Assembly: GCA_040880365.1 (NCBI GenBank)
Contig: JBBDIO010000269.1
Span: 1 to 12,019, forward strand
Direction: 5' to 3'
Source: JBBDIO01 sp040880365
Lineage (GTDB): Bacteria > Chloroflexota > Anaerolineae > Caldilineales > Caldilineaceae
Length of the DNA: 12,019 nt
Shown: positions 6,381-12,019 of the stretch, in pieces
Numbering within the stretch: the stretch's first letter is position 1
Layout: the number at the start of each line of letters is the position of its first letter
The notes under the pieces: generated by a model
Databases searched by the model: none
What the model saw: only the letters and a program-made list of their open reading frames with translations
Told to the model about the DNA's origin: nothing
Made by a program: the position numbers and the translations under genes

Positions 6381-8570
6381 TTATTCGCCGCCGCTGCGGA
6401 AGAAGAAGGTCTGCGGGCGTGAGATATTGGGAGTCTGTCCCGCCTGGATGTTGAACTGGCGAGAAGGAATGTTCCCCATATCGTTGCTGACGATGCGCAC
6501 ACCCATGAACGCGCCGGACTGGCCGACGGTGCCCATGGTCCAGACTTCATCGGTGATGATCGCCCAGATTTCTTTGCCGATTTCGATGCGCTCTTCGGGC
6601 GAAGCAATCAGTGCCTGGTCGAAGAGATCTTGTACGGCCTGCACGTTTTCGGTCGGTTCCAGGCCTACGCGGCCACCCGAGGAATACCAGTCGCCAAAGG
6701 CGGGGCCGGTGCCGGAGGCGTTGTCGAACGGGATGGCGTGAAGGGGATAGAGATACAGCTCATCGGTACCGTCGTTTTGCCACAGCGCGATTTGTTGCAG
6801 ATTGGCGGCACGATTTTGTTCCCACAAGGTGCGTTCCTGCTCGGTGACGTTGGCGAAGATGCCGATTTCAGCCCAGTCTTCCTTCACCAGTTCGGCCAAT
6901 TGCGCGTATTGGATGAAGGCAGGGACGGCGGGCATGTCGAGAATGATGCGTTCACCATTGTCGGTGCGCAGGCGGAAGCCTTCGGCGTCGCGCTCGGTCA
7001 GACCCAGATCATCCAGCATCTGGTTGGCGGTGTCGGGGTCGAAGGTGGACCAGAGATCGCGGTATTCCGGGCCAGGGTTAAACGGCGAGCTTTCGGCCAC
7101 GACGGCAGAGCCGGGGATGCCGATGCCCAGGAAGATGATCTCGTTGATGGAATCGCGATCGACTCCCAGGGACAAGGCACGACGGAAGTTCACGTCTTTG
7201 AGCAAGCGTCCGATTTCGGGATCGGCGTCATAGCTCTGGTTGAACATGAATGCGCCATCTGCGCCATGCTGCGCGGGGTCCAGGTAGACCGTGTAGTCGT
7301 TGTCTTCCTGGCTTTCCAGGAAGGTGGGCAGGTTCACCAGCGAAATGTGGCGGGCCTGATAGTCATACTCGCCGGCAATGGCGCGCAGGTTCAATACTTC
7401 CAGGTTTTCGACCAGACCCATAGAGATGCGGTCGATGTAGGGCAACTGGTTGCCTTCGGTATCGACCCCAAAGTAGTAGGGATTGCGTTCGAGGACCCAG
7501 GTGTCGCCGGTGATGGGAACGACGGTTTTCCACGGGGTGACAACCGGCAGATCGGGGTTGCGGTGCCATGTGTTTTTGTCGCGGAACAGGTTGACCCAGT
7601 TGTCGAAGCCTTCGGCCGCGACCAGCTCATCCAGTTCGGCTTCATCGGCAAAGTCGGGATGGAATTGTTCCAGATAGTGGGCCGGGGCAAAGCCACCCAT
7701 GCCTCTGTCGCCAAAGATGGCATTGCCGCCAAACACGCTGATGGAGCTACCCAGCACTTCCAGGAAGAGTGTGTTGGGGAACGGGAAGGAGAACTGGATG
7801 GTGTAATCGTCCAGGGCTTCCATTGACGCGCCTTCATCCACATTGAAATTCTTCGCCTGCACTGGCACGATTTCTTCATTCAGATACATGTGCTCGAACC
7901 AGAACATGATATCGCGCGTGGTGAAGGGTTCGCCATCGGACCATTTCAGACCTTCACGCAGGTTGAGGGTGATGATCTGGCCGTCTTCGCTGACTTCCCA
8001 GCTCTTGGCGACGTTGGGTTCCATTTCGGGGAAGTTAACGGCATCCCAGAAGAGCAGGCGGTCGCCGCCGGCGACACGATGGCCGTTCTGGCCGTCGCCG
8101 GGGCCGGTGAAGCCACGCCGCCAGGTGCCACCATATACGCCGATTTCGTCTACGGGCTGAATCACCAGTACATCACTGGCAACCGGCAGCCGTTCTTCCA
8201 CAGGCGGCAGGTCGCCGCTTTCAACCAATTCTGCCAGCATAGGCGCTTCGCTGAAGCTGCTGGGATATTGGGCTTCGTCGACAATGATGGTGGGGCCTTC
8301 GAGATCGCCCACCAGGAAAGCACCGAGGGCCTCTTCGTCTTCGGCAGGCGCTTCGGCTTCTGCGTCGACGGCCTCTTCGGCATCAGCTTCTGCATCAGCG
8401 TCTTCTGCGTCGGCGTCATCGGTAGCGGGGGCTTCGGCGGCAGGGGTATCGGGTTCCGTCGCCGGTTCCGGATCGTCACCGCCACCACACGCGGCCAATA
8501 CGAGCGCGGCAACCAGCAATAAACTGATTAGCCATGCGCGGGGCGTTTTCCACCTAAACTGTTGGGACAT
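6381..8570 (-). CDS. Family-5 ABC transporter substrate-binding lipoprotein (SBP1)
   Basis: Extracytoplasmic receptor for the adjacent OppB/C/D/F-like importer, 729 aa. The start at 8570 (MSQQFRWKTPRAW) is fixed by GGAGG 7 nt upstream; the longer in-frame start at 8639 has no such site. A signal peptide ends in the lipobox LAAC with C28 as the lipidated residue. Residues about 31-80 form an Asp/Glu/Ala/Pro linker of extreme acidity. The family block MLAELVESGDLPPVEERLP (111-129) and GGTWRRGFTGPGD (147-159) precede the periplasmic-binding fold, with LKWSDGEPFTTRDIMFWFEH and ERNPYYFGVDTEGNQLPYID as recognisable SBP_bac_5 signatures. It is nearly 200 residues longer than E. coli OppA. It is a paralogue of SBP2 upstream. 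Its position directly before the permease genes makes it the dedicated receptor; the ligand is unknown. Confidence 0.95.
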   Translation of the reverse strand: MSQQFRWKTPRAWLISLLLVAALVLAACGGGDDPEPATEPDTPAAEAPATDDADAEDADAEADAEEAVDAEAEAPAEDEEALGAFLVGDLEGPTIIVDEAQYPSSFSEAPMLAELVESGDLPPVEERLPVASDVLVIQPVDEIGVYGGTWRRGFTGPGDGQNGHRVAGGDRLLFWDAVNFPEMEPNVAKSWEVSEDGQIITLNLREGLKWSDGEPFTTRDIMFWFEHMYLNEEIVPVQAKNFNVDEGASMEALDDYTIQFSFPFPNTLFLEVLGSSISVFGGNAIFGDRGMGGFAPAHYLEQFHPDFADEAELDELVAAEGFDNWVNLFRDKNTWHRNPDLPVVTPWKTVVPITGDTWVLERNPYYFGVDTEGNQLPYIDRISMGLVENLEVLNLRAIAGEYDYQARHISLVNLPTFLESQEDNDYTVYLDPAQHGADGAFMFNQSYDADPEIGRLLKDVNFRRALSLGVDRDSINEIIFLGIGIPGSAVVAESSPFNPGPEYRDLWSTFDPDTANQMLDDLGLTERDAEGFRLRTDNGERIILDMPAVPAFIQYAQLAELVKEDWAEIGIFANVTEQERTLWEQNRAANLQQIALWQNDGTDELYLYPLHAIPFDNASGTGPAFGDWYSSGGRVGLEPTENVQAVQDLFDQALIASPEERIEIGKEIWAIITDEVWTMGTVGQSGAFMGVRIVSNDMGNIPSRQFNIQAGQTPNISRPQTFFFRSGGE
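8344..8430 (-). repeat. Low-complexity acidic-linker coding tract in SBP1
   Basis: A run of GCN-GAN codons encodes alternating Ala with Asp or Glu (for example DADAEDADAEADAEEAVDAE). The DNA is an imperfect 6-bp repeat (GCXGAX on the minus strand), liable to copy-number change in frame without breaking the gene. The tract lies in the spacer that links the lipid anchor to the binding domain. Confidence 0.75.
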
Positions 8571-8577
8571 ACACGTT

Positions 8578-8582
8578 CCTCC
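8578..8582 (-). promoter_or_regulatory. Ribosome binding site deciding the SBP1 start
   Basis: GGAGG on the minus strand, 7 nt before the ATG at 8570, within a near-consensus AAGGAGGA context. It selects a start that places a signal peptide and lipobox at the N-terminus. Confidence 0.85.
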
Positions 8583-8601
8583 TTGGGTTTTTGGGTCTAT
8601 G

Positions 8602-8629
8602 CTTCGTGCGCGGATTCGCGCAAGCGAAG
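8602..8629 (-). promoter_or_regulatory. Hairpin in the SBP1 5' leader
   Basis: CTTCG and TGCGCG at 8602-8612 pair with CGCGCA and CGAAG at 8617-8629 around the loop GATT, with a 2-nt bulge (8623-8624), giving 11 GC-rich base pairs. It lies about 20 nt before the SBP1 ribosome site. There is no U-tract, so it is more likely a 5' stabiliser or a translational element than an attenuator. Confidence 0.5.
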
Positions 8630-8644
8630 GGGTACACACGTACT

Positions 8645-8699
8645 TCTATGCTGAAATCCACTGTCGGCTGTGAAGATGCTGTGAAGATGCTGTGAATAT
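8645..8699 (-). promoter_or_regulatory. Candidate SBP1 promoter with three 11-bp direct repeats
   Basis: On the minus strand, three tandem 11-bp units (8699-8689, 8688-8678, 8677-8667) carry TTCACAG separated by exactly 4 nt; the first unit has one difference, ATATTCACAGC against ATCTTCACAGC. The last unit supplies TTCACA as a -35 hexamer (5 of 6 to consensus), with CATAGA 18 nt downstream as a weak -10 (8650-8645). Heptamers repeated every 11 bp are the layout recognised by OmpR/PhoB-type and SARP-type regulators, and the TTCAC core recalls the repeat units of actinobacterial PhoP boxes. Regulator identity is inference only. Confidence 0.5.
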
Positions 8700-8710
8700 A
8701 GGGATACAGA
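8698..8710 (-). promoter_or_regulatory. Shared upstream element, SBP1 copy
   Basis: The minus-strand 13-mer TCTGTATCCCTAT occurs 128-140 nt before the SBP1 start. A near-identical 13-mer (12 of 13) precedes SBP2. In both places CACAG follows within 1 to 3 nt. Probable common regulator site or upstream promoter element. Confidence 0.5.
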
Positions 8711-8930
8711 GAATACCGGATGGGATTTCTGCATCTGTGCTACAGCGCGACAGGGATTGTAGCCACTAAATTGTCTGGCGATGCCGGCGGTTAGAAATGT
8801 ACGGAAATGAGCTACTGAAAAATTCTGCTGGAAACCCACTTACAATTGAACAGGGATTAGGTCCGATTGGCATCAGGACGATGGTTGGGCTGTTTCCGAC
8901 CAGGCGTGGTCTGGAGTGCGTTATCTGTAC

Positions 8931-8977
8931 TTACAGTGCTGAAAAGTTACAGTGCTGAAAGTTATGGTGGTGAAAAG
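8931..8977. repeat. Three tandem copies of a 15/16-bp unit
   Basis: TTACAGTGCTGAAAAG (8931-8946), the same unit one A shorter (8947-8961), and a diverged third copy TTATGGTGGTGAAAAG (8962-8977). It lies mid-spacer, about 360-410 nt before the SBP1 start. Function unknown. Confidence 0.85.
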
Positions 8978-9237
8978 GTCTAGTGTTGACAGATGTACTC
9001 TGTTTTATTCTGAATTTGGGACTGCAACCTGGAACAGTTGCAATGTTCGCTGCTCTGGCACCGGCACAGGTTACGCCTGAATGGAGACAAAGCGCGGGGA
9101 CAATCGTCACTGCAAGTTGGCTGTTAGGTGCGAACGCAATAGTAGCACATGGGGGCACAAGGGGTCAACTGAACGCGGCAGGGTACAGTTTGGGTAGTGC
9201 GCGCCGGATGGCGAGGAAGCGCGGGTGCGCGGGCGAT

Positions 9238-9282
9238 AAAAAACAGCGACCCGGAAGCCGTATAGGGCCGGGTCGCTGTTTT
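9238..9282 (-). terminator. Intrinsic terminator of the SBP2 gene
   Basis: Perfect 15-bp inverted repeat (9268-9282 and 9240-9254) with core CAGCGACCCGG and a 13-nt loop. On the minus strand the stem runs into six consecutive T (9243-9238). It lies about 80 nt after the SBP2 stop. On the plus strand the stem ends in only four T, so it would work less well in that direction. It separates SBP2 transcription from the SBP1-transporter unit. Confidence 0.93.
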
Positions 9283-9300
9283 CTGTTGCAAATGCTACCG

Positions 9301-9370
9301 TGCGTGATTATTCTTGCGTGACTCTTGGTGCGTAATTATTCGTGCATGGCTATTCGTGCGTAATTATTCG
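9301..9370. repeat. 14-bp tandem repeat, five copies, overlapping the SBP2 stop codon
   Basis: Five consecutive 14-bp units at 9301, 9315, 9329, 9343 and 9357. Units three and five are identical (TGCGTAATTATTCG); the others diverge by 3 to 6 bases. The last unit contains the final codon and the TAA of SBP2 (9364-9366), so the array has grown out of the gene's 3' end into the spacer. Confidence 0.9.
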
Positions 9371-11526
9371 TCTTGAATGATGAACCACTGTTCCACCAGA
9401 CCGTTGCTGGGGAACATGGCATAGACGGCCTCTTCCATAGGCTTGGGCACGTTGCGCACGTTGTTTTTGATCAGCGCCGTGAAGACCGGCACATCGACTA
9501 CCAGACCAAGACGCGCGTGGGCGTCGCACATGATCTCGGTGCCTTCGATTAACAATTGTCGCGCGCGGTCGGGGTCGGTTTCGACCATCGCTTCCCAGTG
9601 CTTGAGCACCATATCCTTGATCCACTGGGGGCCATCATAGTCTGCCGGATCGGGATTGGGCACGTTGCCCCAGGCCGCGGCAACCGGTCCCCAACGATTG
9701 CTGGGAATCAGGCGGGAGGCAGTGGCGGGGTTGAATTCGCCGGTTTCAAACATGTTCATCATGGGCTGGTTGGCATTCATGCGTTCGTTCCACAGTGTGC
9801 GCTCCACCGGGTTCACGTTCAGCTCGACGCTTACATGTTCTTCCCACATCTGGGCAATGCGTTCGCCGATGCTGGGATAATCCAGAAATGCGCCGCTGAC
9901 TGCGTCCATTTGCAAAACCAGACGTTCGCCACTGGGCAAAAGGCGGAAGCCTTCGGCGTCGCGCTGATCCAGGCCGATGGAGTCCAGAATATCATTGGCC
10001 TGTTCGGGGTCGAAGCGTCCGAAGTTTTCGTCCCAGCGGTCGGAGTTGAAATAGGGTGGCACGTTGGCGGGGCAGAACGAGGATTCTTTGCCGACACCCA
10101 GGAAGAAGGTCTCGTTGATTTCCTCGCGCTCGATAGCCAGCGAGAGGGCCTGGCGGAATTCCACGCTGCCGACTGTGTATTCGGCGATTTCCGGGTTTTC
10201 GTTCCAGTCCTGGTTAAATGCGATTTTGGCAGGATGGCGTGTGGTGCTGGTCCAGAAATCGACAAAGTAGTCGCCTTGTTCCTGGTTGTCGCGGATGATG
10301 GGCAGATTGCCAAAGAGAATGTGCCGTTCTTGCAACGTGTAGTTGCCGGCAATCGCGCGCAGGTTCAAAACTTCCAGTTCTTCGACCAGTTCCATAGAGA
10401 TGCGGTCGATATAGGGCAGCTGATTGCCTTCGGTGTCTACGGCGTAGTAATAGGGGTTGCGCTCCAGCACATATTCATCCGAGGCGATGCGGGTAACGGC
10501 TTTCCACGGTGTCATGACCGGCAGATCGACGTTCATGTGCGAATCGTTCTGGGCCAGGAAGTAGAGATGCCAGCCTTCGTAGCCCTCATCTGCGGCCATT
10601 TGGTCGGCCTCTTCCTGGCCGATGATGTCGGGATGGAATTGTTCCAGGTAATGGCGGGGGGCGAAAAGTCCGCCCGCAATGCCGCCGGTGCGCCCGGTGC
10701 GATAGTGGCCGGCGACGGTGGTGGAAGCCAGATGCAAGGGCCAGGAGGGGAACGGCGCCGCAAAGCGCATGATCAGCGTGGTGTCATCGACCTTTTCAAA
10801 TTCTGCCGGTGCGCCACCCCACTGCATAAACCAGGGCAGGGTGGGCGTCAGTGCCTCGTTCATGAGGATGTGATCGTACCAGAAGATGTAGTCGTCGGCT
10901 GTGAAGGGCGCGCCGTCGGACCATTTGTGCCCTTCGCGCAGGTGGAAGGTCCACTCGGTGCCGTCATCGTTCATTTCCCAGGTGCGCATCACGCGCGGCA
11001 CAATGGTTTGCCCGGCAGTATCCCAGAAGATATTGTGGTCGCTGTTCAGACGTTCGATATTGGGGCGGTCGCCGGGTCCGGTGAAGCCGCGGCGCATGGT
11101 GCCGCCGTGTTGCCCAATCATTTCGGTGGGTTGAATCACCAATGGCTGCGCGGGGATGCGTTCTTCCACGGGCGGCAGATCGCCGCTGGCGACAAGCTCG
11201 GCCAACATGGGCGATTCGGTGAAGGATTCGGGCACGCTATCCATGACAATGCTGGGCCAGCATGGGGTCTCCCAGGTGCAGTTTTCGCGCGATGCCTGAT
11301 ATTCATCGGCAGTGGGGCCGCCAGCTGATTCTTCTGTGGCTGGCGTTTCCGCGGCCGGCGCTTCGGCCGCGCTTTCACTGTCGGCGGCTTCGGGTGCCGG
11401 TGCGGGGGCAGTGCCGCCGCAAGCTGCCATCACCAGGACCGTGATCAGCAAGAGGGCGCTGAACCAACCACGTCGCCAGCCGCCCATAATAGGGCTCGAA
11501 CGGAACAACCTCATTCTAAACTCCAT
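9364..11526 (-). CDS. Family-5 ABC transporter substrate-binding lipoprotein (SBP2)
   Basis: A 720-residue extracytoplasmic receptor, paralogous to SBP1. The start at 11526 (MEFRMRLFRSS) has AAGGAG 8 nt upstream; the frame stays open back to 11856 but that extension has neither ribosome site nor signal-peptide character. The signal peptide ends at lipobox MAAC with C36 lipidated, followed by an Ala/Pro/Glu/Ser linker (38-78). MLAELVASGDLPPVEERIP and GGTMRRGFTGPGD match SBP1, and from TPWKAV to LRAIAG 45 of 56 residues are identical by eye. SBP2 has C83 and C89 (NCTWETPCW) just before the binding domain, absent from SBP1, possibly a disulfide loop. It has its own terminator and no permease of its own here, so it probably feeds the downstream importer with a different or modified ligand. 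Confidence 0.95.
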   Translation of the reverse strand: MEFRMRLFRSSPIMGGWRRGWFSALLLITVLVMAACGGTAPAPAPEAADSESAAEAPAAETPATEESAGGPTADEYQASRENCTWETPCWPSIVMDSVPESFTESPMLAELVASGDLPPVEERIPAQPLVIQPTEMIGQHGGTMRRGFTGPGDRPNIERLNSDHNIFWDTAGQTIVPRVMRTWEMNDDGTEWTFHLREGHKWSDGAPFTADDYIFWYDHILMNEALTPTLPWFMQWGGAPAEFEKVDDTTLIMRFAAPFPSWPLHLASTTVAGHYRTGRTGGIAGGLFAPRHYLEQFHPDIIGQEEADQMAADEGYEGWHLYFLAQNDSHMNVDLPVMTPWKAVTRIASDEYVLERNPYYYAVDTEGNQLPYIDRISMELVEELEVLNLRAIAGNYTLQERHILFGNLPIIRDNQEQGDYFVDFWTSTTRHPAKIAFNQDWNENPEIAEYTVGSVEFRQALSLAIEREEINETFFLGVGKESSFCPANVPPYFNSDRWDENFGRFDPEQANDILDSIGLDQRDAEGFRLLPSGERLVLQMDAVSGAFLDYPSIGERIAQMWEEHVSVELNVNPVERTLWNERMNANQPMMNMFETGEFNPATASRLIPSNRWGPVAAAWGNVPNPDPADYDGPQWIKDMVLKHWEAMVETDPDRARQLLIEGTEIMCDAHARLGLVVDVPVFTALIKNNVRNVPKPMEEAVYAMFPSNGLVEQWFIIQDE

Positions 11527-11534
11527 AGCCTTGT

Positions 11535-11540
11535 CTCCTT
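11535..11540 (-). promoter_or_regulatory. Ribosome binding site deciding the SBP2 start
   Basis: AAGGAG on the minus strand, 8 nt before the ATG at 11526. It excludes the 110-residue N-terminal extension that the open frame would allow. Confidence 0.85.
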
Positions 11541-11612
11541 GTAGTCTTGTACGATCTGATCCTGTCTGGATTCGCCGGGAAGCACAGTTGCCGCACGGCA
11601 ATAAAACCAACG

Positions 11613-11644
11613 ATATAGGGATTGTCTGTGGATAGGTATACAGA
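11613..11644 (-). promoter_or_regulatory. Shared upstream element, SBP2 copy, with a second partial copy
   Basis: Minus-strand TCTGTATACCTAT (11644-11632) lies 106-118 nt before the SBP2 start and differs by one base from the element before SBP1. CACAG follows after 1 nt (11630-11626), and then ATCCCTATAT (11622-11613), a 10-mer found exactly at 8705-8696 before SBP1. Confidence 0.5.
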
Positions 11645-11936
11645 TTAAAGACAGATGCACATATGAAGAAGAACTGATATTGCTGACTATGCCGCAGCTG
11701 CGCGGGCAATTTTATGAGGAACGTGGGCAGGAGTGTCGGGTGTGATGGTGAATCTGTGCCACAAGTTGTGTGGTGGAGTAGTCTGCTTCCAGATGGGGCA
11801 TACGCCATAGATGCGCTTGACGCGAGATTTATGTGTTTGTGGCGAGGAAACGCCACATCAAGGCGCGCAGATCAACAGGCCGGGGGTTGGCAAGGCCGAC
11901 CCAAAGGCAGGCTGTTATACACCTTACTATGTACCA

Positions 11937-11965
11937 ATCTTACTTCAGGTTTTTAGGGCGGTCAA
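11937..11965 (-). promoter_or_regulatory. Possible distal sigma-70-like promoter for SBP2
   Basis: Minus-strand TTGACC (11965-11960), a 17-nt spacer and TAAGAT (11942-11937) match 5 of 6 and 4 of 6 consensus bases. Transcription from here would give a leader of about 400 nt before SBP2, which is long, so it may instead be a chance match. Confidence 0.3.
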
Positions 11966-12019
11966 CTGCGAAAAATGCACCGAGGAGCAGGCTCAAATGC
12001 CATATTGTGCGCCAGCGGG

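Larger units (their letters stand above)
8571..9363. other. Control region of 793 nt between the SBP2 and SBP1 genes
   Basis: No supported protein or RNA gene. From the SBP2 side it holds the 14-bp tandem array (9301-9370), the SBP2 terminator (9238-9282), about 260 nt with nothing recognisable (8978-9237), the 15/16-bp repeats (8931-8977), another unassigned stretch (8711-8930), and the SBP1 promoter region and leader (8571-8710). Short ORFs here cross the terminator or lack ribosome sites and look spurious. Confidence 0.7.
11527..12019. other. Region upstream of SBP2, no supported gene
   Basis: These 493 nt hold the SBP2 leader and upstream control elements. A 7-bp stem with a 6-nt loop, TGTGGCG at 11838-11844 and CGCCACA at 11851-11857, is visible; it has no U-tract on either strand. 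The short plus-strand frame at 11714-11956 resembles no family known to me and has no ribosome site. Nothing else is recognised. Confidence 0.6.

Noticed and set aside
6630..7826. 398-codon plus-strand open frame opposite SBP1, and a similar 342-codon frame at 1590-2618 opposite the OppF-like gene
   Set aside because: Both are shadow frames of well-supported minus-strand genes and have no recognisable domains.
8640..8839. In-frame upstream extension of SBP1 and other short minus-strand frames around 8597-8839
   Set aside because: They lack ribosome sites, while the start at 8570 has a near-perfect one and gives a proper signal peptide.
8983..9321. Possible small plus-strand protein starting with GTG, preceded by repeats and containing TTGACA at 8986-8991
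   Set aside because: The frame runs through the SBP2 terminator stem, no ribosome site is visible, the TTGACA lies inside the supposed coding start, and no -10 box is found at a proper distance.
9556..11328. 590-codon open frame on the plus strand
   Set aside because: It is antisense to SBP2, which has a lipobox, ribosome site and clear family motifs. The antisense frame is kept open by the codon bias of GC-rich DNA, and its translation resembles no family.
11527..11856. 110-residue N-terminal extension of SBP2
   Set aside because: It would bury the signal peptide behind a polar segment; the ATG at 11526 with AAGGAG fits a lipoprotein.

Overview
The window reads as one catabolic and transport locus, with every convincing gene on the minus strand (transcription runs from high to low coordinates). 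In transcription order it holds: a long family-5 substrate-binding lipoprotein (SBP2) closed by an intrinsic terminator; a second, paralogous long substrate-binding lipoprotein (SBP1); two Opp/Dpp-type permeases (OppB- and OppC-like); two Opp/Dpp-type ATPases (OppD- and OppF-like); an HpcH/HpaI class II aldolase; and the N-terminal 185 residues of a Gfo/Idh/MocA oxidoreductase that runs off the left edge. Together these make a complete nutrient importer followed by two cytoplasmic enzymes typical of sugar or sugar-acid breakdown. The likely cargo is therefore an oligosaccharide, glycoside or sugar acid rather than a peptide, although Opp/Dpp sequence alone cannot settle that.

The DNA is GC-rich. 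The lipoproteins have classical lipoboxes followed by long Ala/Pro/Glu/Asp linkers, and the binding proteins (720-729 aa) are much longer than E. coli OppA or DppA. This style is common in Chloroflexota and some related environmental lineages; that placement is an inference with low to moderate confidence. The 100-N gap with identical 55-bp flanks shows that this is a draft short-read assembly, probably metagenomic.

Layout: 1-555 oxidoreductase (partial); 586-1353 aldolase; 1354-1550 spacer; 1551-2624 OppF-like; 2625-2909 spacer with a 13-bp tandem repeat and an assembly gap; 2910-4031 OppD-like; 4050-5225 OppC-like; 5225-6226 OppB-like (overlaps OppC by 1 nt); 6227-6380 spacer with an operator-like palindrome and a 14-bp-stem hairpin; 6381-8570 SBP1; 8571-9363 control region with a terminator and three short tandem-repeat arrays; 9364-11526 SBP2; 11527-12019 upstream region without a gene.

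No phage, CRISPR, transposon or RNA gene was found, and the protein families are all known. What deserves a second look is the non-coding architecture. Nearly every long spacer carries its own unrelated 11-16 bp tandem repeat. The two binding-protein genes share a 13-bp upstream element (12 of 13 identical) at a similar distance from their start codons. SBP1 additionally has three 11-bp-phased TTCACAG repeats laid out like an OmpR/PhoB-type site. A strong hairpin without a U-tract separates the SBP1 gene from the permease genes, as would suit unequal expression of binding protein and membrane complex.
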